64,000 nucleotides of DNA from Puccinellia tenuiflora. Its lineage: Eukaryota > Streptophyta > Magnoliopsida > Poales > Poaceae. This document shows, in pieces, positions 55,036 to 64,000 of this stretch. The DNA lies in contig QRDG01000063.1 in NCBI GenBank assembly GCA_012064385.1, forward strand, positions 248,001 to 312,000, read 5' to 3'. The position numbers were made by a program, and so were the translations under genes. The stretch's first letter is position 1. Each line of letters opens with the position of its first letter. Below the pieces are notes generated by a model. It made no database searches. It was not told the DNA's origin and worked only from the letters and a program-made list of their open reading frames with translations.

Positions 55036-56080
55036 AAGGTCTGGATGACAAGAGCTTACCCTACAAAAACTGAAAATATGAAAACAAGCAAAGGAGATTG
55101 TGCGGAGGGATGGAATGGTGAGACCTTTCCAAGCGGATGAACCGGCAAAATCTCCAACACCGAAAACGCACAAGCTTTTCATCAAGACTCCGTTTTCAAT
55201 GATCTTGGGCTTGTCTCGAAGATAATCACAAGCCCTACAAGATCATGCATACACATCATAGTCTGTCATGTGAGGAGGAATCATAAGGAGAGAGTTTGAC
55301 CTCTCGTAGAAGAGACAAACGGTAAAACCTCCGATATAAAAAACGCAAGAGATATTCATGAGATCCGTTTTTGATGAACTAGAGCTTGGTATGGAGATGA
55401 ACACAAGCTCTAAATTCTCACATGGATAAAAGCCAAATAAGAACCAATAAAGATGATTGCATGGATGCAAAGGTTTGAGCTCTCCACAACGATACGATCA
55501 CGATACCCGGTCGAGAGCCCCTCTTGATAGTACGGCTATCTATCCTATAATCCGGTCTCTCACTAAACAACATGAGACCGGTAAAATAAAAGCCCTACCA
55601 AGATCATACCTTTGCCTTGCACATTAATCCACTTGAGATCGATGGAGACGATTTTCATCTCCTCAAGGCGAACCATCTTCTTGATTGCGCTTCGCTTGGT
55701 GAAGAATCACATGACGCTCCCCCATACACCAAGATGGGGAGAGCACTCTTCGGCATATCTTCACTTGAACTTGAGAGTTGATCAACCCGCACAAAGTCTT
55801 GATCAACCCAACACTTTTCTTCCCTTGAGCTTGACTCCAACAAATGGAGATCAAGCAAGCACCTTGACTCCAACACATGGAGACAAGCTTGCCTTGATCA
55901 ACAATGATCTTCTACCTTGACCTTGACTCCAACCAATGGAGACAAGCAAGCTTGGCCTTGATCACAAATGATCTTGACACAAGCTAAAGGACAACCTACA
56001 CATAGAGCTCAAGCAAATATTAGTCCATAGAGATTGTCATTAATTACCAAACCATGCATGGGATCAACCATGCACTTTCA
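55036..56080 (-). repeat. Putative 3' LTR (5' portion) of Copia element F
   Basis: On the - strand, sequence beginning TGAAAGTGCATGGTTGATC at 56080 follows the polypurine tract AAAATGGGGGAGAT. LTR ends in the SIRE/Maximus-type Copia group open TGAAAG and close CTTTCA. The left limit is where the pyrimidine-rich sequence begins, so it is approximate. It does not overlap the LTR portion at the other end, so LTR identity could not be tested. Confidence 0.5.
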
Positions 56081-56097
56081 ATCTCCCCCATTTTGGG
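56081..56097 (-). promoter_or_regulatory. Polypurine tract of Copia element F
   Basis: CCCAAAATGGGGGAGAT on the - strand adjoins the LTR start, as in Copia elements, where a GGGGGAGAT tract primes plus-strand synthesis. Confidence 0.65.
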
Positions 56098-59000
56098 TAT
56101 TGATGACAATCCCGTTAAGAGGGTTTAAAAAAAGAATAAAGCAACCTTGCATGACAAACAAGCAAGGAAGCAAAGCGCATTAAAGGCAAATGCAACAAAA
56201 GCATAAAACCCAAATTCCCTTAAACCCTCTAACTTCTCCCCATTGGCATCGATTGCCGAAATGGGAAGAAAAATTTAGAGAGCCAATATAATATGAGTTC
56301 CTCCATAAAGGTGTGCATTACTCAAGATATGAGTGAAATCAAATGCACTTATTCATTGATGAATAAATAGAGGAAATCAAACTATATTGAGGAACCAAAG
56401 ATTGCAACAAAAAATGAAACCATTTTAAACATCTCCACAAAGGAGAAAGGCAATCAAAAAGATCCAAAGCAAGAGTTCCAAATAAAAATGGAGAAGCTCC
56501 CCAATGTTTATGCACAAAATGAGAGTGCACAAATATGGTATCCTCACTCCCCCAAATCATCTAGAACACGCAACAAGTGCAATAGTGCATAATGCAAAAG
56601 CAAATCATAGCACTTGCACCAAAGATGTGGTTGAGCCATAAGTAGATACCAATTTTTAAAAAAATTCATCGTAAGATAGGCCCAACCGAGAAAAGAGATC
56701 TTTAAAGAAATATGTTCACACGCTAGGGATACCAATTGGAAACTAAAACCAATTGAAAATGCCAAAAGCTAGTGAGAGCATTTAGCCAATAAAATTCAAC
56801 ATGCTCACCATGGTAGGCATGAGGTCAAAGATCTTCAAGAAATACATGAGTGTGCAAGATACCAATAAACATAAGACAAGCACTCATGAGACAATTTGGA
56901 ACCACCAAAGAATTATAGATGAAAAACAAGGTGGCTCAAAAGGAATAGGATACCAACTAAAAGATGACCTCTCTCACATGTATAGGTTTCTTATTAGACA
57001 AAACATTGAAGATATACATCCGCAAAGAAACATATACATACGAAATGGTCCGGAAAAAGATAACAAGGTATCCAAAAGGAAGTCATAAATATAAAAATGA
57101 GATTATTGCTTAAAAGTATAGCACATAGCTCAAATTTATCTCATTGTATATAAATGAACTTCAAATATATCAAATGCATCACACATATCACAAAGGGAAC
57201 AAGAGATAGTGAAGATGCTTTGAAATAGGCAACAAATATCACAAGGAAATAATATCAATTGAAGAAAGGTTTTTGCAAATTCAACACACAATCACAAGAT
57301 ATATTAAGTGAAGGAAAAGGCCAAAACCACAACAATTGCATATAAAAGCTTTTCATGCCAAGAGGCAACCTACACAAGTTTGGATACTAAAAGGTATGCA
57401 TGGGATAGATACTTGTTACCAAGATGCATTGAAGATGAAGATGATGAGAGTTGGTTTGTCATCAAAGCTTGACTCCGACAATCACACGGTGAGAACACCT
57501 TCTTATGAATGAGGCAAGCATCCAATGCATCTCCATTGTACCTAAAACAAAATTAGAATACAAAATGGTTCCCAAACTCATTGGGTTCCATAGTAGTTAG
57601 ATCAACTACAATATATAGGAAACACTCCAATAAATATGTGCATATAGATATGAAATTGAATTTCATGCACATCTTAGCCGATTTAGGATTCGGTGGAGTA
57701 TCCCTATATATTGGATCAAGAAGATAAGCATGCTAAAATAATATAAATTAGTAACCGAGCATGCAAAGGTTTTCTAGAACCAAAAGAGATACATTTGGAT
57801 GAAACACAAAAGTGAACCAAAAAGTTTATCCAAATTATATCAAAATCTAAATCAACACATGAAGTGTGACATCAAAGGATCAAATCAACACAACAAATGA
57901 TTGATAAGACACCAATTGAAAATAAGATACCAATTAAAACAACAATGTCATTTAGGAGAAAAGATACCAAGAAGAGGGTGATACTTGACCGAAATCAAGT
58001 AAAGGAAAAAGGCAAAAAGGTATCGAGACTCCCCAATAAATATCAATTGGAACAAATATCTATGAAGGAGATATTAAATTCCAATTAATACCAATTGAAG
58101 GTACCAACACAAGATAAAGAATCAATGCCAATTGAGAGGATCAAAAATTGATAGAAAGAATAGTGTTCTAAATAAAGGAATGCTCCCCCAAGATTAATGC
58201 ATTATCTTAGATATTTGCTTTGAATACAAAATGCATGCACAAGGGTTCATTACTCTCCATATTTTATCTAAAAACACTAAACACTACCGATTGAAGATAG
58301 GATCCATTCAAAAGGCAAGGAGGGCAATAGATAAAGCAAATCAACGCAAGAGCCAATGTGAAGATGGTCTACAAAATCCACCACAATTACTAGTATCACT
58401 TGTCATGGACAAGGAGTATATGAGATATTTCTCGGTGGTATAAAGGAATGATGTACAGACCAACTTCACCACAACTAGCAAATGGCAAAAGATAGGAATA
58501 AAAACACCATTTTTTTAAAGAGGTTTGTTGGTAGTTTCAATTATTCGAACCAACCGGCAAAGCCATGGTTAGAATAAAGGAAACAAATGGTTTCTCACAT
58601 AATATAGGGAATGCATATTAGAGAAAACCACACCAAGCAACCTCACACAAACAAGAACCAAAGGGTAACCACAAGGAAAAATGGAACTTGTTTGAGTAAA
58701 CATGCCACATAGGAAATGGATAATGTACAATATCAACTCTAAGTGGCAAACCTTAAATGTTCACATTTTTATGGATTATAATATGCATATAGCTTATTAC
58801 TCCCCCATAATGTGATACTTCATTTTATTTTTAAACAAGAGGCAAATAAAAACCAACTAGAGAAATCAATGGACATGTAGAATTTGAATTTCTCATGATA
58901 TGACATACCACATAGTAACTAGATAATATGAAATATCAATACTAGGTGGTGTGCTTCATGTACACACATTTTAGGTTTGTGATGTGCACAAAGCACATCA

Positions 59001-59255
59001 CTCCCCAAAATGGGATAGTCCATTAATAACTCTAAGAGCCAAATGAAATCCACACAAGATTCAATAAAACTCAACACAAAGTTACACATACATGATACAC
59101 AACTATCTTACATAACCTTGACTATCAAGACAAGTAGGAGGGTAGCATATCACATACAAGCACATGCTAGGAACAAAACTAGCACATGCAAGGGAGCAAG
59201 CAACTTTCAATGTATATATGAGTTAAATACATGTTACCGCAAGGAGGAAGCATTG
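56098..59255 (-). other. AT-rich non-coding interior of Copia element F
   Basis: Position where integrase, RT and RNase H would lie, yet no frame above about 95 codons and no pol motif is seen on either strand. Recurrent short phrases rich in ACCAATTGA (for example near 56740, 57910, 58030, 58090) and paired CACATCACTCCCCAAAATGGG / TTATTACTCCCCCATAATG blocks (near 58996 and 58793) suggest a conserved non-coding filler, as in large retrotransposon derivatives. Confidence 0.5.
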
Positions 59256-61619
59256 GATATGAGATAGATCTGTGATCCTCCAATTGACTTGGCTTGAGAA
59301 ATAAATCCATGAAGATCCCTTAATTCTTCAAAAATAGCCAAGTCACCAATGTCCTCCACAACACCTATTGATCAAGTTGAAGCTTGTTGGTCCCCAACCG
59401 AGTTGGGTCCTAAGAGGTTAGTCACAATAGGCTTGGGAACCCAAATGGTGCTTTTCTTGACACCACTTTGAGCTCCCACATACTTGGCAAACACATTGCC
59501 AACTCTATCCTTCCCAAGATAATAAGCATCATCAATTATGATAGGGTTGGATGAGGTACCGTTAGTGCATGAAGAAGCAAAATGACCTTTGCCACGGCAA
59601 AGGTAGCAACACCGACTCTTCCTTTTCTTCTTAATAGGCTCCTCAACTTGAGGAATAACTTGAGTCTTCTTGGGAGGTGGTCTTTGTTCAACTCGTGGTT
59701 GAGCACGAGATTGAACAAGAGGCAGCTTCCCTAGTTGCTTCTCACTAAGAGGCTTCTTCTTCTTCTTTATTGGGCAATCCCGAACGTGGTGCCCTTCAAC
59801 CTTGCACTTGAAGCAAGTGATCTTGGCCGGATTCTTGACTTGAACTTGGCCCTTCTTCTTGTTGTCAACCTTGGACTTGTTCTTGTTTTGGAGTTGAATC
59901 CAAGTCCACTCTTGTCATTTGGGGATTGTTGCACACTCAACATGTTGTCAAGTGCACTCTTCTCCCATGACGCTTTTCCAACCCTTCTTCAAAGAAGCGA
60001 CTTGGGCCTTGAGGTCTTTTATTTCCTCTACATGGTTAGTGGCAACAAAAACACTAGATGAAGTAGAAGCTTCATTGTTAGAACAACAAGGCAAAGCAAG
60101 TAATTCATCACATGATGTACCAATATTTTTAGTGGATGAACTACTAGGACTAGCACATGGCATTTTAGCATTTTTAGTTATGGTTGTGCTATTATCCACA
60201 TGAGGCTCGCAAGATTTTACATTGGTAGTGATTGCCTCATGAGCTAACTTTAGACTAGCATAGGATGCTAGAAGATCATCATTAGAGCTAGATAGCTTTT
60301 TATGACTTTCTTCTAACTCCCTATACTTGCTAGTAGCAACTCAAGTTGAGCCCTTAGCTCAACATTCTCCTCAAGGTAGATGCTTCACAATAAATGAGTT
60401 AGTAGCACAAGCATCATTTACATTAGGGATAGAAGAAGACAACTTGGCAAGCTCATCTTTTAATCTAGCATTTTCATTTTCGTGACTTTATATTTAGCAT
60501 GAGCATGGTCACGTTCTTTAATAATTTTAGCAATTATTTCATTATGAGACTCTCGATAGATTCTAGTTTCTCCTCTAGAGAAGCACGAGTCTCTTGCTCT
60601 TCTACAAGAGCATCTTCTAACGATGCTTTCTCCATAGCATCATCCCTTTCAATCTTACCCTTTTCTTCAAGGCTTGCTTCCAAAGCCTCAATAGTTTCCC
60701 CCACGCTCAACAAGGGCACTCATGATTTCATAGAGGTTATCACAAGCATTTTATTTTTTTAAAGAGCCTTAAGGATCATTACACCTTTATCATGAAGGAG
60801 GGCATCATTATTTCCTCAACATCTTCTTCATCATTATTATCATTTTTATTATCATTGCTAGAAGATTTAGCATAAGACAATGATGGGTGGATGAAGGGGA
60901 ATAATTCATTTTTGAACTACTCAAGTTCATATCTTGTTGCATAGCAAGTTGGGTTTCCTCTACATTATTATTCATGCAAGAGTTAGAGGGAACACGATCA
61001 TTTTTATCATGGCAACAGATAAAGCAAGCATATCATAAAGAGATTCATCCAAGCAATGTTTTGATGATATGCAGGACTATCAGCACTAGCATGTAAATCA
61101 TTATAGTGCTACGAGTGTTTAGGTCCAAAGATGAAGCATTGCAACAAGATAGAGATAAATGATCATCAACAATGAGCTCACTATCCAAATTGCAAAGCCT
61201 ATCACTACTCACCATTACATTGGATTGTGGCTTACCACATTTTGGTGAAGTAGCACGAAGACGAGCCACTCGTCACGGCCGGAGGTGCGGGAGCATTCAT
61301 CCTCAATAGAGTTGGACACTCCATATTTATCTTGGAGCTTGGTCCATAGCTCATGAGCATCCCGGAGAGGCATGATTGACTCAAACACAACTACACTCAC
61401 AAACTTGCAAACTCGTTAGATGCTAGAGCATCTAGATATAAGTTTTTCTCATCCTCTAAGTCGTACTTGCATAGTCCTTTGGAGGAGAAAAACCTATATC
61501 TAAGATCGCTCGAATTGGGGTCCAAGACCGTAAGTGATTAAGCATATGAGTTTTCCAAACATAAAATTTGTGCCATTAAATCTAAACAAGGAATTGTGCA
61601 CTAAATCCCTAGACGACAT
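59256..61619 (-). pseudogene. Copia-type gag of element F
   Basis: ATG at 61619-61617 (MSSRDLVHNS) lies about 40 bases after the primer site. The UBN2/gag-like part contains IMPLRDAHELWTKLQDKYG near 61380-61320 but is frameshifted. Coiled-coil pieces follow (LEASLEEKGKIERDDAME near 60680; VEEIKDLKAQVASLKKGW near 60020). Two CCHC knuckles stand at about 59772-59816 (CFKCKVEGHHVRDC) and 59571-59615 (CYLCRGKGHFASSC). Long coiled coils between the gag core and the knuckles fit the SIRE/Maximus group. Stops occur throughout, so it is dead. Confidence 0.7.
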
Positions 61620-61659
61620 CTTTACTCTCTAGGCGGTAAAGCCAAACAAGAGAGACGAG

Positions 61660-61671
61660 GCTCTGATACCA
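61660..61671 (-). promoter_or_regulatory. Primer binding site of Copia element F
   Basis: The - strand reads ATTGGTATCAGAGCC next to the LTR end CTTTCA. TGGTATCAGAGC is the standard complement of initiator tRNA-Met. Confidence 0.9.
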
Positions 61672-61673
61672 AT

Positions 61674-62490
61674 TGAAAGAACAACTAAGCCCGAGGTGTC
61701 TAGCTAGAGGGGGGGGGGGGTGAATAGGCGATTAAAAACTTTTTCTAATTAGGGGCTTGATAATTGCGGAAATAAAACTATTGTGTTTAAATTAACAAGC
61801 CAACAACCTAATTACTAGGCTCACCTATGTGCACCAACAACTTATGCTAAGCAATTCAAGCAACAAGGAGATAGCAAGATATGTACTTCAAGCACGAAGG
61901 CTATCACAATGTAAATTGCATAAGTAAAGCTCGGGTATAGAAATAAACCGAGGCACGCGGAGACGAGGATGTATTCCCGAGTTCCTCCTTGTTAAGGGAT
62001 TACGTCTCGTTGGAGGGGTGTGAGCTCGCCACAAAAGGCCTACTCAAGATGCCACAAAGGCCTCACCCATTCTCCGATGAACCTCACCCAAGGGATTGGT
62101 TCACCTTCCACTATCGGAATCCTTCGGGGCGGATTCCGGAGCGCCCTTACAACTTCTCTTGGGGCACACACCCCACAACTCAATTGGGGGCTCCCAAACT
62201 CGTGCCGAAGCTTCACAACTCGAAGTCTTCGCGGCACCTCCAACCGTCGGGTACACAATGCACCAAGAGGCAACAAGCTCTTGGGAACACCAATGCACCC
62301 AAGAGTAACAAGCTTCTCAACCTTCAACTTCACGTATCACCGTGGAGAGAGCAACCCGATGCAACAAATACAAAAGGCAGAGCACACAAAGTGCTCANTG
62401 TCGGTCAGGAAATGAACCGGCGCCCTCCCCACTACTCCGCCGAGCGCGGGAATCGAGGGTGTCGCTCCGTATTTGTGCAATGGGCGGTCA
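61674..62490 (-). repeat. 5' LTR (3' portion) of Copia element F
   Basis: On the - strand it ends ...GGCTTAGTTGTTCTTTCA before the primer site. It contains an 11-G run (C run on the - strand) near 61709-61719 next to TGAATAGGCG, a phrase common at Copia LTR ends. It is truncated or interrupted at about 62490 by the LINE tail. An undetermined base (N) lies at 62398. Confidence 0.65.
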
Positions 62491-63360
62491 ATTTTTTTTT
62501 TGAAGGGCAAAACAGTGGGATAAAATCCCACTGCAGTTTTTAAATATTACAAAAGAGGGTATTTACATGATTGCCACCTCAAAAAAATGGATATAAAAAA
62601 TAAAAGTAATGAACTAAAGTTGTGTTTGCAGCCAAGCCGAAACTTGTGAGCATATTTAGCTCTTATTCTAAAGTTTAAGCATGTAAGCTCTCTGAAATAT
62701 ATTGACTTCCACTCATGGAAACTGGGATTTATGTTTTTGAAGATCTTGTTATTCCTGACCATCCAGATTCCCCATGCTGCCAGGATAATTAACTCCATGT
62801 AGAACGGTTGATTTATCTTGTCCCTCATGTCATGGACTGCTTCCAAGGTGACAAATTTGTATTTCTCATTGGACAGACGAAATCCCAACACTGACTAGCG
62901 AAAGGGCAATCCCAGAACAGGTGAATCAGAGTCTCCTGTTGGTTGCATTGTAAGGTAGCACATTCATATGATGGAAGGGTAAAAATTTTCCTTGCAAGAA
63001 GATCTCTAGTATTCAGTCTGTCATGAAGAAGGAGCCAGAAGAACACCTTGTGTTTAGCTTGACAAGAGCTTTTCCAAATCCAAGTGAACTGTACTGGAGC
63101 ATTGTTTTGACCAATCATTGAATTATAAGCTTTACTGGCTGAATAAACATTGCTGCCCCATAAATAACTCTAGACATCACTTTCACCTGTCTGGGCTCTC
63201 TGTTGGCACATCTCCAAATAGACTCAAGTTGCATAAATTCCCTGGTATGGCCTGATTGGATAGAGGTAAATGGAAACAATCCTCCAAAAATTCCAAGTTA
63301 ACCACAGATGTAAAGTGTAAAGTGGTCTTGCTCTGGCAACCATCGCAGAGCTATGTCAAA
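62491..63360 (-). pseudogene. 3' end of a plant LINE (zf-RVT region)
   Basis: The - strand encodes the C-terminal zinc-binding region typical of plant LINE ORF2. It carries SYLWGSNVYSASKAY, KSSCQAKHKVFFWLLLHDRL, NTRDLL, CATLQCNQQETLIHLFWDCP and GIWMVRNNKIFKN, in two frames with a frameshift near 62870 and a stop near 63160. Upstream pieces (LEFLEDCFHLPLS) reach about 63350. The transcript end has the hairpin CAGTGGGATTTTATCCCACT and a run of A (T run at about 62492-62501 on +). It is 5'-truncated, as is normal for LINE copies. Its poly(A) end joins the Copia LTR. Confidence 0.82.
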
Positions 63361-64000
63361 TCATGTGCCCAGAGGCGACGTCGTCTATGACATCATAAGG
63401 CTTCCGGCTCCTTTCCTGTGAACCGTACTCACGTCATTCGACTAAGCCCCAGTTAATCACATCCTAGGCAAATTATATCTTCCCAGATTGCCTCCGCGGC
63501 AACAGATCTCTGGATGCCACGTCCACGATGTGAAGGTAAGACCAACGGATCAGTTCCGTTGGCCTGGGACTCACCTCAGACTATGAAGTACCCAGTAAAT
63601 ATCCGCGCTTACGGTGCGAAGAAAACCCTGACGGACGTGTTGGGTACCCATCACATTGCAAGAGTCGAGATTTTGAAGACCTCAAGCGGCATAAATCCGG
63701 CTACGCTTGCCTTTCCGAGTTCGGTCCGGGGACCCGAACTTGAAGTAACTTAGTGCTGTTTTGCCCGAGTGCAGTTAACTGGGTCCGATCCGTCGTGTGC
63801 TCCAGGCTCGCTAAGTATCATCCCCACGAATCCACCTACTCCGACGTTTTTTCCGGACTCGGGTTTCAGCCCCTGCTTACTTATAGGCTGACTTGGTCAG
63901 TGTTTTCCATGCAAGAGTCGGGAGTCTGTAAGACCATAAGTAGCTTGAGTCCGGCTTCGCTTGCCTTTCCGGGTTCAGGTCCGGGTACCCAAACTCGAAC
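63361..64000. repeat. Unclassified sequence with a 253-bp-spaced direct repeat
   Basis: No supported gene. A block of about 88 bases starting GCAAGAGTCG occurs at 63658 and again at 63911. Both run through GCTTGCCTTTCCG to a G/C-rich ACCCGAACTTG-like (second copy ACCCAAACTCG) end. The second copy reaches the window edge, so more may follow. It may be the inside of another LTR element or the repeat zone of a DNA transposon. Confidence 0.5.

Noticed and set aside
54155..55140. Open frames of 276 (+) and 298 (-) codons
   Set aside because: They overlap on both strands in a C/T-biased tract with 30-bp repeats. The products are only Pro/Ser/Arg on one strand and Gly/Glu/Arg on the other, with no domain.
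61989..62543. 184-codon + strand frame with overlapping frames on the other strand
   Set aside because: It lies within the Copia LTR, crosses an undetermined base, and parallel frames on both strands have no domain.

Overview
The window is plant nuclear DNA from a large, repeat-rich grass genome, most likely Triticeae (wheat, barley or rye group). I see nested LTR retrotransposons of Ty3/Gypsy and Ty1/Copia type, many with short target-site duplications (TSDs), LTRs that open with TGATACGT as in Triticeae Athila-like repeats, CACTA and hAT-type DNA-transposon traces and a LINE end. I find no convincing host gene, tRNA, rRNA or CRISPR array. The tribe assignment is inference from recalled repeat style, not from a database search.

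Layout. 1-559 and 13165-14427 are the two halves of an older unclassified repeat split by Tat element 1 (560-13159, TSD AAAAC). Element 1 is a 12.6-kb Tat-lineage Gypsy element with decayed gag-pol on the + strand, a multi-exon antisense gene on the - strand and an inserted 519-bp hAT-like MITE. 14428-15604 is a CACTA-derived gene fragment (-), cut by a nest of Athila-like non-autonomous elements: A is a complete solo LTR (15605-15856 plus 27263-28514), B (15857-27257, TSD AAGGG) sits inside A, and C (21990-26242, TSD GGAAC/GGAAT) sits inside B's 3' LTR. 28515-28870 holds short tandem and hairpin repeats. 28871-33864 is a minus-strand chromovirus-type Gypsy element (E) whose gag is split by Athila-like element D (33865-40345, TSD CCAGG) and resumes at 40346-40417. 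Tat element 2 (40418-53054) is a better-preserved relative of element 1 with a long intact pol frame. It is followed by a fragment of a third Tat-type antisense gene (53055-53660), a pyrimidine-rich stretch (to about 55035), a minus-strand Copia element with gag but no visible pol (55036-62490), a LINE 3' end (62491 to about 63360) and an unclassified direct repeat.

How the parts work together. In the two Tat elements the + strand carries gag, protease, RT, a second RNase H and integrase. The - strand of the 3' half carries a separate transcription unit with its own TATA-like box and consensus GT-AG introns. It predicts a protein with a transposase-28-like N-terminus, an acidic serine-rich middle with a basic nuclear-localisation-like motif, and a coiled-coil tail. 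Its third intron holds an array of repeats, each a potential hairpin followed by a copy of the polypurine-tract motif used at the 3' LTR. This antisense gene plus array is the most interesting system here. The Athila-like elements B, C and D encode no pol and must have been moved in trans.

Data caution: from about 51050 to 53660 the sequence shows many isolated one-base deletions, element 2 lacks a TSD, and there is an N at 62398, so part of the right half may contain sequencing or assembly error.
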